Position numbers and translations under genes: made by a program. DNA of 64,000 nt from assembly GCA_033794685.1 (NCBI GenBank), contig JARAYZ010000009.1; one strand, written 5' to 3'. The stretch comes from Lentzea sp033794685. GTDB taxonomy: Bacteria > Actinomycetota > Actinomycetes > Mycobacteriales > Pseudonocardiaceae. The notes beneath the pieces were generated by a model. The model was given only the letters and a program-made list of their open reading frames with translations. It did not search any database and was not told the DNA's origin. This document shows, one piece after another, positions 17,704-27,146 of this stretch; position 1 is the stretch's first letter, and each line of letters begins with the position of its first letter.

Positions 17704-18966
17704 CTAACGAACGGGCCTGCGCAGCGATGCGAAGAGGCACACGACGAGCAACGGCAACGCGGTGAACCCGACGATGAGCCCGAGCGCCGCGTACGACCAC
17801 GCGGTCACGACGATCCCCGACACCGCTCCCCCGATGGCGCCGCCGACGTTCATCACCAGATCGGACAGTCCCTGCGCGGCGGGCCGGTCGTCCACCGGCA
17901 CGGACTCGGTCAGCAACGCCGATCCGGCCACCAGCCCGGCCGACCAGCCGAAGCCGAGCAGCGCCAGGCCGACGGCGAGCTGCGGAGCGTCGTGCGAGGG
18001 CGCCATCCCCGCCACCCCGGAGGCCGCCACCACCAGCGACGCGCCGATCGCGAGCACCGGCACCCGGCCCAGCTTGTCCGCCATCCACCCGAACAACGGG
18101 CTCGCGGCGTACATCGCGGCGACGTGCAGGCTGATCACGACACCGACCACGCGCAACGACGACCCGGCGTGGTTCATGTGCACCGGCGTCATCGACATCA
18201 GCCCGACCATCGCGGTGTGGCACAACATCACACCAACGAGTGCAAGCCGAGCCATCGGCCCGAGCGTGCCCCAGACCTTGAGACCACGGGGACTCTCGCC
18301 GCTGGAGCCTCCCGCGCAGCAGTCCGCGGATTCAACCGGTCGTGTGCTCTTCACGACGACCAGCGGGTCCGGCCGCAGCCCGAACTGGATCACCAGCACG
18401 GCCGCGGCGAGCACGACCGCCGCCAGCAGGAACGGCCCCACTCCGGCCGGCATGCCGAGGAACTCCGCCGCCCGCCCGGCGGGATCGGCGAGGTTCGGGC
18501 CGATGATCGCGCCGATCATGGCCGCCCACACGACGCGGGAGAGTTCGCGCGCACGGCGGTTCGGGTGCGCCAGATCCGTTGCGGCGTAACGGGCCGCGTA
18601 GTTCGCGCTGGACGCCCCTCCGAACAGGAGCAGGCCCACCAGCAGCACCTGCCACGACCCGAGGCCCACGGCGACGGCGGCGATCAGCGCGCCGAGCCCG
18701 CCCATGCCGTAGCCGAGGACGAGCGCGGGACGGCGTCCGCTGCGTTGCGCGAGCCGGGCCCCGGGCAGGGCGAGCACCGCGGCACCGGCGACGGCCGCGG
18801 TCTGCGCGAGCCCGCCGACGGCCTCGGAGCCGGACAGCGACGCGGCGATCAACGTGCTGAACGCGAGGCCGATCGTCACCGCCGCCGACCCCAGGACCTG
18901 GGTGCCGGTCAGCACGCGGACGACCTGGCGCTGCACGCGTTCGACCCGCGGCGCGACGGTCACCAT
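17704..18966 (-). CDS. MFS transporter
   Basis: A 420-residue carrier with about 12 hydrophobic helices. The MFS-type loop LFGWMADKLGRVPVL is visible in the second half. A Cys-containing cytoplasmic loop (ESADCCAGGSSGES) lies between the two halves. ATG 18966 is the first ATG in frame with the protein; the frame stays open through the Hsp70 gene, but that part is a shadow. It begins 53 bp after the Hsp70 stop, so the genes may be co-transcribed. Confidence 0.87.
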   Translation of the reverse strand: MVTVAPRVERVQRQVVRVLTGTQVLGSAAVTIGLAFSTLIAASLSGSEAVGGLAQTAAVAGAAVLALPGARLAQRSGRRPALVLGYGMGGLGALIAAVAVGLGSWQVLLVGLLLFGGASSANYAARYAATDLAHPNRRARELSRVVWAAMIGAIIGPNLADPAGRAAEFLGMPAGVGPFLLAAVVLAAAVLVIQFGLRPDPLVVVKSTRPVESADCCAGGSSGESPRGLKVWGTLGPMARLALVGVMLCHTAMVGLMSMTPVHMNHAGSSLRVVGVVISLHVAAMYAASPLFGWMADKLGRVPVLAIGASLVVAASGVAGMAPSHDAPQLAVGLALLGFGWSAGLVAGSALLTESVPVDDRPAAQGLSDLVMNVGGAIGGAVSGIVVTAWSYAALGLIVGFTALPLLVVCLFASLRRPVR

Positions 18967-19019
18967 GATCACGATCGTGGCACGCCGGAGCGGCGCGCCG
19001 ACAGGGCCATCAGGGGCGG

Positions 19020-20867
19020 TTACTCCCCCGGTTGCACGGACTTCTCGAAGAAGTCGGCCATTTCGTCGGCCTTGAGCTCGTCCGCGTTCTCCTCGGCGGT
19101 CTTGGTGAGGATGCCGAACATGGGACGGCCCTTGGCGGTGAACACCAGCACGCCGGTGCCGCTCGACGTGGCCGCGCGGTAGTCGCCCTCCAGGCCGTTG
19201 CCGGTCCAGTCGGCCTCGACGCGCTCGGTCTGGAACGACTTCGCGATCGAGGAGGCGTTGTTCTCCGCACCCGTGACGCTGTCGGTGAGGATGTACTGCA
19301 CCGCGTAGCCGTCGCGGATCGTGCAGCTCACGACCGTGCCCTTGATCTCCTCCATGCCGGTGATCTGCGCGGAGTCGGCCTTCTCGCAGCCTCCGCCGTC
19401 CGGCACGGTGCCCGCGAGCTGGCGCAGGCACTTCGTGAAGCCCTGGCCGTCCTGCGCGGTGTCGTCCTTGCAGTCGTCGGCGCTGGGCAGGCTCGGGCCG
19501 GAGAACGCGAAGATCGCGCCGATCACGCCCGCCACCACGAGGACCGCCGCGCCGGCACCGACAAGGATCTTCTTGTTGTCCTTCTTCGGCGCCTGCTGCT
19601 GCGGGAAGTTCATCGGGTAGCTGCCGCTGACGTTCGGGTTCACCGGGTAGGTGCCGCTCGCCGAGTACGCGCCGCTGGGGTACGAACCGCTCGGATAGGA
19701 ACCGCTCGGGTACGACCCGCTGATCACCGGGTTCGGGCCGCTGACGTTCGGGTTCACCGGGTGCGGGCCGGTCACGGCGGGGCTGACCGGCGCGGTGACG
19801 ACCGTGGGCGGCTCGACGAACTTGGGCTTGTCGTCCTCGGCCTTGAGCGTGATCGCCGCCCGGTCCACGACCTGCGCGCCGGACGCGACGATCGTCTCCG
19901 GGTGGTCGGGGTTGGTCGGGACGATGCCGACCTTCTCCGCGATCATCTGCGCGACCAGCGGCATCCGGCAGGAGCCGCCGACGAGGTAGACGTGCTCGGG
20001 CGTGACGCCGGCCTTGCGGACCGCGGAGATGAGGACCTCGGTGGTGCGGATCAGGCTCGGCCGGATCAACGCCTCCAGCTCGGCGCGCGTGATGAGGACC
20101 TTCTCGAACGGCTCCGGCATCAGCACCTCGACCTGGGGCAGCTCGGAGAGGTCCTCCTTGGCGAGGCGCAGCTCCTCGCGCAGGCCGAGACGGGCGCGGT
20201 GGTCGTCGACGGTGGTGGGGCGCAGCAGCCGCTGCCAGCCGGCCGGGTCCTTGTGCGAGACGCTGCGGCCGATGTGCTCCAGCAGCGCCTGGTCGATGTC
20301 GAGACCGCCGACGTCGCTCAGGCTGCCGTCGGCGAGGATGCGGTGCTGGGAGTCGAGCACGGACACGTCGAACGTGTCGGCGCCGAAGTCGTAGACGGCG
20401 AGCGGGCGGCCGCCGCCGAGCGAGGCCACCGCGATGGCCTCGGGCACCGGCACGAGTTCGCCGGTCATGCCCGCGAGCCTGGCCGAGGACAGCAGCTTGT
20501 TGCGCCTGCTCGGGCCCCACTCGGCCGGGTGCGTCAGGCGGATCTCGTCGAGGTGCTCGCCCTTGAGCAGCGCCGTGACGGCTTCCATCACGCGCGAGTA
20601 GAGGGCCGCGAGCGCGTCGTTGGTCGGCAGGTTCTGCTCGCCGAGCTTGATCGTCGCCTTGTCGATGTGGCGCTTGGGGTTCGCCTCGTAGCGCGACGGG
20701 TCCTGACGGGACCGCCGCTCCGCTTCTCGGCCGACACGCAGGGAACCGTCCTCGTCGAGGTAGACGGACGAGGGCATCGTGGGCCCACCGTCCACATCCA
20801 CCACACCGTGGTCGGACAGCACCGCAACCGTGTTGGCGGTGCCCAGGTCGACGGACAGGACGCGCAC
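19020..20867 (-). CDS. Membrane-anchored Hsp70-like protein with extracytoplasmic domain
   Basis: A 615-residue protein. An N-terminal Hsp70/actin-type ATPase (VDLGTANTVAVL near residue 6, YDFGADTFDVSVLD near 180, VYLVGGSCRMP near 300) is followed by a Pro/Ser/Tyr/Gly-rich linker with tandem SGSYP repeats (about residues 380-420), one transmembrane helix (near 433-455) and a C-terminal domain of about 150 residues that would lie outside the cell. No substrate-binding beta domain is present, so it is not a general chaperone. GTG 20867 follows GAGGGGAG. It is divergent from lhr. The outer domain could sense ligand and couple to the ATPase; this is inference. Confidence 0.85.
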   Translation of the reverse strand: MRVLSVDLGTANTVAVLSDHGVVDVDGGPTMPSSVYLDEDGSLRVGREAERRSRQDPSRYEANPKRHIDKATIKLGEQNLPTNDALAALYSRVMEAVTALLKGEHLDEIRLTHPAEWGPSRRNKLLSSARLAGMTGELVPVPEAIAVASLGGGRPLAVYDFGADTFDVSVLDSQHRILADGSLSDVGGLDIDQALLEHIGRSVSHKDPAGWQRLLRPTTVDDHRARLGLREELRLAKEDLSELPQVEVLMPEPFEKVLITRAELEALIRPSLIRTTEVLISAVRKAGVTPEHVYLVGGSCRMPLVAQMIAEKVGIVPTNPDHPETIVASGAQVVDRAAITLKAEDDKPKFVEPPTVVTAPVSPAVTGPHPVNPNVSGPNPVISGSYPSGSYPSGSYPSGAYSASGTYPVNPNVSGSYPMNFPQQQAPKKDNKKILVGAGAAVLVVAGVIGAIFAFSGPSLPSADDCKDDTAQDGQGFTKCLRQLAGTVPDGGGCEKADSAQITGMEEIKGTVVSCTIRDGYAVQYILTDSVTGAENNASSIAKSFQTERVEADWTGNGLEGDYRAATSSGTGVLVFTAKGRPMFGILTKTAEENADELKADEMADFFEKSVQPGE

Positions 20868-20946
20868 CGTGCTCCCCTCGCAGGACGTACCGGGTGATCG
20901 TGCCACAGCGGGCTTCGGCGGGTGCTCGGACCTGCGTAATCAGAAA

Positions 20947-20969
20947 TTGTCAGACCCCGCCGTCATGAT
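20947..20969 (+). promoter_or_regulatory. PafBC-type DNA-damage promoter of lhr, probably leaderless
   Basis: TTGTCAGAC (20947-20955), 8-bp spacer, CATGAT (20964-20969). The first 15 bases are identical to the recA promoter. Transcription starting about 7 bp after the -10 would fall on the ATG at 20977, giving a leaderless mRNA. The -10 is weaker than that of recA. Confidence 0.6.
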
Positions 20970-20976
20970 GGTTCGC

Positions 20977-23900
20977 ATGGATGCGATGAAGGCTTTCTCA
21001 CCGGCGACCAGGCAGTGGTTCGCCGGAGCCTTCGCCGCGCCCACCCAGGCGCAGACGGGTGCGTGGGCGGCCGCGGCGGCGGGCGAGCACGCGCTGGTCA
21101 TCGCCCCGACGGGCTCGGGCAAGACGCTGGCCGCGTTCCTGTGGGCGCTCGACAGGCTGGCTTCCTCCTCGGTGCCCGCGGAACCGAAACGGCGCTGCCG
21201 GGTGCTCTACGTCTCGCCGCTGAAAGCCCTGGCGGTGGACGTCGAGCGAAATCTGCGCGCTCCCCTGACCGGTATCCGGCAGGCGGCGCACCGGCTCGGC
21301 CTGACCGAGCCGTCGATCACCGTGGGCATGCGCACGGGCGACACGTCCCCGGAGGAACGCAGGGCGTTCGGGCGCACTCCCCCGGACGTGCTGGTGACGA
21401 CCCCGGAGTCGTTGTTCCTGCTGCTCACGTCATCGGCGCGCGAGTCGTTGCGCGGCGTGGAGACGGTCATCCTCGACGAGGTGCACGCGGTGGCGGGCAC
21501 CAAGCGCGGCGCACACCTGGCCTTGTCACTCGAAAGGCTGGACTCGCTGCTCGAGAAGCCCGCGCAGCGGATCGGGCTGTCGGCGACGGTGCGGCCGGTC
21601 GAGGAGATCGGCACGTTCCTGTCCGGCGGCCGGCCGGTGTCGGTGGTGCAGCCGAAGACGCCCAAGGTCATCGAGGTCGAGGTGGAGGTGCCGGTCGAGG
21701 ACATGGCGCAGCTCGGCCAGCCGACGGGCGAGGTGTCGGGTTCGGCCGCCGGGGCCGAACAGCGCACCTCGATCTGGCCGTCGGTCGAGGCGCGGGTGCT
21801 GGAGCTCGTGCGGGCGCACCGCTCGACGATCGTCTTCGCGAACTCGCGGCGGCTCGCGGAACGGCTGACAGCGCGGTTGAACGAGCTCGCCGAGGAGGCC
21901 TCCGAACCGGAGTCCTTCCCGGCCGAGGCCATCGGCCAGTCGGGCATGACCGTGCAGAAGACGGCGTCCGTGGCCCGTGCGCACCACGGCTCGATGTCGC
22001 GTGAACAGCGCACGGCGGTGGAAGAAGACCTGAAGTCGGGCCGGTTGCCGTGCGTGGTGGCGACGTCGTCGCTGGAGCTCGGCATCGACATGGGCGCGGT
22101 CGACCTGGTGGTGCAGGTGGAGGCGCCGCCGTCGGTCGCCTCGGGCCTGCAGCGCGTCGGCCGGGCCGGCCACCAGGTCGGCGCGGTGTCGCGCGGTGTG
22201 ATGTTCCCGAAGTTCCGCGGCGACCTGGTGTCGTGCGCGGTGGTGGCGGAACGGATGCGGGACGGCGCGATCGAGGCCGTGCGGTTCCCGCGCAACCCGC
22301 TCGACGTGCTGGCGCAGCACATCGTCGCGATGGTGGCGATGGAGACGTGGACGGTCGACGAGCTGACGGCACTGGTGCGGCGGGCGGCGCCGTTCGCCGG
22401 GCTGCCGGACTCGGCGCTGAACGCGGTGCTCGACATGCTGTCGGGCCGGTACCCGTCCGAGGAGTTCGGCGAGCTGCGGCCGCGGATCACCTGGGACCGG
22501 GTGAACTCCGAGCTGCGCGGCCGGCCCGGTTCGCAACGGCTGGCGGTCACGTCCGGCGGCACGATCCCCGACCGCGGGTTGTTCGCGGTGATGACCCCGC
22601 CGTCGGAGAAGGGGCCGGGGTCGCGCGTCGGTGAGCTCGACGAGGAGATGGTCTACGAGTCGCGGGTGGGCGACACGTTCCTGCTGGGCACGTCGTCGTG
22701 GCGGGTCGAGGACATCACCCACGACCGGGTGATCGTGGTGCCCGCGCCGGGGCAGCCCGCGCGGATGCCGTTCTGGAAGGGCGACGCTCCCGGCCGCCCT
22801 CTGGAACTCGGCCGGGCGATGGGCAAGTTCCTGCGCGAAGTGTCCACGATGGAGGATTCGGCCGCGCGCGCACGGGCGAAGTCCGCCGGTCTGGACGAGT
22901 GGGCGACGGACAACCTGCTGGCGTACCTGGGCGAGCAACGGGAGTCCACGCGGCACGTGCCGAACGACAGGACCGTCCTGGTGGAACGGTTCCGCGACGA
23001 GCTGGGCGACTGGCGGCTCGTCGTGCACTCCCCGTTCGGCGCGCAGGTGAACGCGCCGTGGGCGTTGGCGATCGCGGCGCGCCTGCGGGAGAAGCGCGGT
23101 GTCGAGGTGCAGGCGGCGCACTCCGACGACGGCATCGTGCTGCGGCTGCCCGACGCCCTCGACCACGAGGGCGCCGAGGTGACGGCGACCGCGGAGGACG
23201 TGCTGCTCGACCCCGACGAGGTCGAGCAGATCGTGGTCGCGGAGGTGGGCGGTTCGGCGTTGTTCGCGGCCCGGTTCCGCGAGTGCGCGTCCCGCTCGCT
23301 GCTGCTGCCCCGCCGTGATCCGAAACGACGCACCCCGTTGTGGCAGCAGCGGCAGCGGTCCGCGCAGCTGTTGTCGGTGGCCTCGAAGTACGAGAGCTTC
23401 CCGGTGGTCCTGGAGGCGATGCGTGAATGCCTTCAGGACGTGTACGACGTGCCGGGTCTGAAAGAGCTGATGTCGGACGTCCGCGCGCGCAAGGTGCGCG
23501 TGGTCGAGGTCGAGACCCAGTCGCCGTCGCCGTTCGCCCGCAGCCTGCTCTTCGGGTACGTCGGCATGTTCCTCTACGAGCTGGACGCTCCGCTGGCGGA
23601 ACGGCGGGCGGCGGCGTTGTCGCTCGACTCGACGCTGCTCGCGGAACTGCTCGGGTCGGAGGCGATCCGCGAACTGCTCGACCCGGAGATCGTGGCCGAG
23701 GTCGAACGCAGCCTGCAACGCCTCTCCGAGGACCGCAGACCACGTCATGCCGAGGACACCGCGGACCTGTTGCGGTTCCTGGGAGATCTCTCGGACGCCG
23801 AGGCGCTCGAACGCGGTGTGCCGCGCGAGTGGCTCGACGAACTGGTGGCCGAGCGCCGGGTGATCCGCGTCCGGATCGCCGGCGAGGAACGCTCGATCTC

Positions 23901-25518
23901 GATCGAGGACGCGGGCAAGGTCCGGGACGCGCTCGGTGTCGCTCTCCCGGTCGGCGTGCCGGAGGCGTTCACCGAACCGGTGGCGGATCCGCTGGGCGAC
24001 CTGCTGAGCCGCTACGCCCGCACCCACGGTCCGTTCCCCGCCTCCGAACCCGCTGCCCGCTTCGGTCTGGGCGTGGCCGTGGTGACAAGCGTGCTGGAAC
24101 GGATGGCGGCCACGGGCCGGTTGGTGCGCGGTGAACTCCGTCCCGGCGGCACGCACACCGAGTACTGCGACGCGGACGTGCTGCGCCGCCTGCGCCGGGC
24201 CTCGCTGGCCCGGCTGCGCTCCGAGGTGGAGCCGGTCGAACCGGCCGCTCTCGGCCGGTTCCTCCCGCAGTGGCACGGCCTGGGCCGTCGGTTGCGGTCG
24301 GCGCCGACCCTCGACGACGTGTTCTCGGTGGTGGAACAGCTCGCGGGAGCGCCGCTTCCTGCGAGCGCGCTGGAATCGCTGCTGCTCCCGTCCCGGCTGC
24401 CCGGCTACTACCCGGCGTTGCTGGACGAGCTGACGGCGTCCGGCGAGGTGACGTGGACGGGGTGCGGTGCGCTGGCCGGTGGCGACGGCTGGATCGCGCT
24501 CGCCCCGGCCGACGTGGCCGATCTGCTGCTGCCCGACCTGGTGCCGGAGTCGATCCCCGAGTCGCCGCTGCACACGGCGGTCCTGGAGGCGTTGTCCGGC
24601 GGGGCGTTGTTCTTCCGTCAGGTGGTCGACCGGGCTTCTGTCTCCGTGACGTGCACGGACGCCGAGGTCGTCGGCACGCTGTGGGACCTGGTGTGGGCGG
24701 GGCTGATCACGAACGACACGTTGTCGCCGTTGCGCGCGCTGGTGTCCGGCGGCGGGGCGGCGCACAAACCTCGCCGTGCTGCTCCGCGGGGCCGGTATGC
24801 CCGCTTGCGTTCGCGTCCCGACATGCCTTCGCGCACGGGCCCGCCGACCGCTGCCGGTCGCTGGTCCCTCGCGGTGACTCCGGCGGAGAACCCGACCCGC
24901 CGGGCACACGCGCGTGCCGAGGCGTTCCTGGAACGGCACGGCGTGCTGACCAGGGGTGCTCTCGACACCGAGCGCGTGACGGGCGGGTTCAGCGGCGTCT
25001 ACAAGGTGTTGCGGGCAATGGAGGAGTCGAACCAGGTCATCCGCGGTTACGTCGTCGAGGGGCTGGGCGCGGCCCAGTTCGCGGCGCGGGGCGCGGTGGA
25101 CCGGCTGCGGGCGTTGTCGCGTCCGCCCGGTCAGTCCTCGCAGGCCGACGAGACCGCGGTGGTGCTCGCTGCGGCCGACCCGGCCCAGCCCTACGGAGCC
25201 GCGCTGGCGTGGCCGGATCCGCTGGGCGAGGGCAAGCACAGGCCGGGCCGCAAGGCAGGTGCGCTGGCGGTGCTGGTCGACGGCACCCCGGCGCTCTACG
25301 TGGAGAGAGGAGGCAAGTCACTGCTGTCGTTCACCGACGACGAACCGGCCCTGCGCACCGCCGCGAACGCCCTGAGCCGGGCGGTCCGCGACGGTTGGCT
25401 GGGCCAGCTGGCGGTCCAGCGAGCCGACGGCGAGGTCGCGCTCACTTCACACCTGGCGACGGTCCTGCAGGAAGCCGGTTTCCGCGCCACCCCGAAGGGC
25501 CTGCGCCTGCGGGCGTGA
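20977..25518 (+). CDS. lhr: Lhr-type ATP-dependent helicase
   Basis: A 1513-residue SF2 helicase (Lhr, long form) that translocates 3'-5' on DNA and unwinds RNA:DNA hybrids. Motifs: APTGSGKT, DEVHAVAGTKRGAHL (DEVH box), STIVFANSRR and QRVGRAGHQ (motif VI), then winged-helix and large C-terminal Lhr domains. Length matches the mycobacterial enzyme. The start ATG 20977 is chosen because it coincides with the predicted transcription start of the PafBC-type promoter; ATGs at 20965 and 20968 lie inside the -10. No convincing ribosome-binding site precedes any of them. Damage-inducible expression is expected by analogy with mycobacteria. Confidence 0.93.
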   Translation: MDAMKAFSPATRQWFAGAFAAPTQAQTGAWAAAAAGEHALVIAPTGSGKTLAAFLWALDRLASSSVPAEPKRRCRVLYVSPLKALAVDVERNLRAPLTGIRQAAHRLGLTEPSITVGMRTGDTSPEERRAFGRTPPDVLVTTPESLFLLLTSSARESLRGVETVILDEVHAVAGTKRGAHLALSLERLDSLLEKPAQRIGLSATVRPVEEIGTFLSGGRPVSVVQPKTPKVIEVEVEVPVEDMAQLGQPTGEVSGSAAGAEQRTSIWPSVEARVLELVRAHRSTIVFANSRRLAERLTARLNELAEEASEPESFPAEAIGQSGMTVQKTASVARAHHGSMSREQRTAVEEDLKSGRLPCVVATSSLELGIDMGAVDLVVQVEAPPSVASGLQRVGRAGHQVGAVSRGVMFPKFRGDLVSCAVVAERMRDGAIEAVRFPRNPLDVLAQHIVAMVAMETWTVDELTALVRRAAPFAGLPDSALNAVLDMLSGRYPSEEFGELRPRITWDRVNSELRGRPGSQRLAVTSGGTIPDRGLFAVMTPPSEKGPGSRVGELDEEMVYESRVGDTFLLGTSSWRVEDITHDRVIVVPAPGQPARMPFWKGDAPGRPLELGRAMGKFLREVSTMEDSAARARAKSAGLDEWATDNLLAYLGEQRESTRHVPNDRTVLVERFRDELGDWRLVVHSPFGAQVNAPWALAIAARLREKRGVEVQAAHSDDGIVLRLPDALDHEGAEVTATAEDVLLDPDEVEQIVVAEVGGSALFAARFRECASRSLLLPRRDPKRRTPLWQQRQRSAQLLSVASKYESFPVVLEAMRECLQDVYDVPGLKELMSDVRARKVRVVEVETQSPSPFARSLLFGYVGMFLYELDAPLAERRAAALSLDSTLLAELLGSEAIRELLDPEIVAEVERSLQRLSEDRRPRHAEDTADLLRFLGDLSDAEALERGVPREWLDELVAERRVIRVRIAGEERSISIEDAGKVRDALGVALPVGVPEAFTEPVADPLGDLLSRYARTHGPFPASEPAARFGLGVAVVTSVLERMAATGRLVRGELRPGGTHTEYCDADVLRRLRRASLARLRSEVEPVEPAALGRFLPQWHGLGRRLRSAPTLDDVFSVVEQLAGAPLPASALESLLLPSRLPGYYPALLDELTASGEVTWTGCGALAGGDGWIALAPADVADLLLPDLVPESIPESPLHTAVLEALSGGALFFRQVVDRASVSVTCTDAEVVGTLWDLVWAGLITNDTLSPLRALVSGGGAAHKPRRAAPRGRYARLRSRPDMPSRTGPPTAAGRWSLAVTPAENPTRRAHARAEAFLERHGVLTRGALDTERVTGGFSGVYKVLRAMEESNQVIRGYVVEGLGAAQFAARGAVDRLRALSRPPGQSSQADETAVVLAAADPAQPYGAALAWPDPLGEGKHRPGRKAGALAVLVDGTPALYVERGGKSLLSFTDDEPALRTAANALSRAVRDGWLGQLAVQRADGEVALTSHLATVLQEAGFRATPKGLRLRA

Positions 25519-25527
25519 CCACTCCGC

Positions 25528-26520
25528 CTAGTCGCCGGCGGAGAACAGGGAGCTGTAGGCGTTGAGTGCCGGCTGCCCACCGAGGTGGGCGTAGAGGACC
25601 GTGGAGTCGCGGCCGATCTCGCCCGACGACACGAGGTGGATGAGCCCTGCCAGGGACTTCCCCTCGTAGACCGGGTCGGTGATCATCGCTTCCAGGCTCG
25701 CGCCGAGGCGCATGGCCTCCAGCGTGGACTCGTCGGCGATGCCGTAGGTGCCGGCGTGGAAGCGGTCGTCGAGGAGGATGTCCTCTTCGGACACCGTGAC
25801 CTCGCGGAGCTTGGCGGTGTTGTGCGTGATGCGGGTGATCTGGTCGAGGGTCTCGGCGGGTTTGGCGGACGCGTCGATGCCCAGCACACGCCGGCCGGTG
25901 TCGTTCGCGAACCCGGCGACCATGCCCGCCTGCGTGCTGCCGGTGACGGAGCAGACGATGATCGTGTCGAAGAAGACGCCGAGCTGCGCTTCCTGCTGGC
26001 GGACCTCGTCGGCCCAGTTCGCGAACCCCATGCCGCCCAGCGGGTGGTCGGAGGCGCCGGCGGGGATCGGGTAGGGCTTGCCGCCGTTGGCGCGGACCTC
26101 TTCGATCGCCTGTTCCCAGGCGGGTTTGACGCCGATGCCGAACTCGGCGTCCACCAGCCGGACGTCGGCTCCCATCATGCGGCTGAGCAGGATGTTGCCG
26201 ACGCGGTCGCTGCCGACGTCGGACCACTCGACCCAGCTCTCCTGCACCAGCACGGCCTTCAGGCCGGCCCGGGCCGCGGCGGCCGCGACCTGGCGGGTGT
26301 GGTTGGACTGGATGCCGCCGATCGACACGAGGGTGTCGCAGCCGGTGGCGATCGCGTCGGCGACGAGGTACTCGAGCTTGCGGGTCTTGTTGCCGCCGTA
26401 GGCGAGGCCGGAGTTGCAGTCCTCGCGCTTCGCCCACACGGCGGCGCCACCGAGGTGGGCTGTGAGGCGGTCCAGCCGGTGGACCGGAGAGGGCCCGAAG
26501 AGAAGCGGGAATCTGTTCAC
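25528..26520 (-). CDS. acdS: 1-aminocyclopropane-1-carboxylate (ACC) deaminase
   Basis: A 330-residue PLP enzyme of the tryptophan synthase beta fold that converts ACC to 2-oxobutyrate and ammonia. The PLP lysine is in GGNKTRKLEY (Lys45). The residues that separate true ACC deaminases from D-cysteine desulfhydrases are present: Glu286 in VYEGKS and Leu313 in AHLGG, equivalent to E295/L322 of the Pseudomonas enzyme. The GTG start overlaps the stop of the upstream GntR regulator by 4 bp, so both are in one operon. Typical of plant-associated soil bacteria. Confidence 0.9.
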   Translation of the reverse strand: MNRFPLLFGPSPVHRLDRLTAHLGGAAVWAKREDCNSGLAYGGNKTRKLEYLVADAIATGCDTLVSIGGIQSNHTRQVAAAAARAGLKAVLVQESWVEWSDVGSDRVGNILLSRMMGADVRLVDAEFGIGVKPAWEQAIEEVRANGGKPYPIPAGASDHPLGGMGFANWADEVRQQEAQLGVFFDTIIVCSVTGSTQAGMVAGFANDTGRRVLGIDASAKPAETLDQITRITHNTAKLREVTVSEEDILLDDRFHAGTYGIADESTLEAMRLGASLEAMITDPVYEGKSLAGLIHLVSSGEIGRDSTVLYAHLGGQPALNAYSSLFSAGD

Positions 26521-27146
26521 AGTTCCTCCTTCAGGGTGTCCCAGTTCTCGTCGACCAGGACCGCGGCCTGCGCCGCGTCACCCTTCTCGCACGCCTCGAT
26601 GATCTGCTGGTGCTGCGTCACTGAGTGGCGCGCGTTCGGCGACGAGAAGCGGCTGTGCTCGATCCGGCGCACCAGTGGCGTGAAACGGTCGATGGTCGCG
26701 GTGATCGCGAAGTTGTCGCAGCAACGGACGGCCACGGCGTGGAACTCGTCGTCGGCGGCCAGCGCGGCGACGGCGTCGTTGGCGTCGAGCGCCTTCTGGA
26801 AAGCCTTGTTCGCGAGGCGCATCGCGGCGATGTCCTCGTCCGTCATCTTCGGCACCGCCAGGCCGACGGCGAGGGAGTGCATCGACTGCACGACGACGAG
26901 CGCGTCGCGCACGGGCTCCGCCTCCAGCGCGGTGACACGGGTGTAAGCGTGCGGCTTGGTCTCCACCAGGCCCTCGTCGGTCAGCGTGGCGAGCGCCTCC
27001 CGCACCGGCGTGCGGGACAGGCCCAGCCGCTCCGCCAGTTCGACGTCCTTGATGGGCGTGCCCGGCTCCAGATCACCGCGCACGATCGCCGACCGGATCT
27101 CGGCCGCCGCCCGCTCCTTCAGGGACCCATATCCAATATATTGCAT
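26517..27146 (-). CDS. GntR-family regulator with FCD domain
   Basis: A 209-residue regulator: N-terminal winged helix (residues 10-75, LAERLGLSRTPVREALATL) and C-terminal all-helical FCD ligand-binding domain (residues about 85-205) with metal/ligand His residues. It is translationally coupled to acdS and so probably controls it. The start codon ATG 27146 and the first six codons (MQYIGY) lie inside a 20-bp palindrome, ATATCCAATATATTGCATAT, a natural autoregulatory operator. That palindrome is also the AT box of composite repeat R3. Confidence 0.9.
   Translation of the reverse strand: MQYIGYGSLKERAAAEIRSAIVRGDLEPGTPIKDVELAERLGLSRTPVREALATLTDEGLVETKPHAYTRVTALEAEPVRDALVVVQSMHSLAVGLAVPKMTDEDIAAMRLANKAFQKALDANDAVAALAADDEFHAVAVRCCDNFAITATIDRFTPLVRRIEHSRFSSPNARHSVTQHQQIIEACEKGDAAQAAVLVDENWDTLKEEL

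Noticed and set aside
19620..19740. Tandem DNA repeats in the Hsp70-like gene as a CRISPR or minisatellite
   Set aside because: The repeats are short in-frame codons for SGSYP in a linker, with no spacers.
21526..25239. A 1237-codon open frame antisense to lhr
   Set aside because: Long antisense frames are expected at this GC content. Its composition (Arg/His/Gln-rich, no hydrophobic core) is that of a shadow frame, and lhr covers the region with clear motifs.
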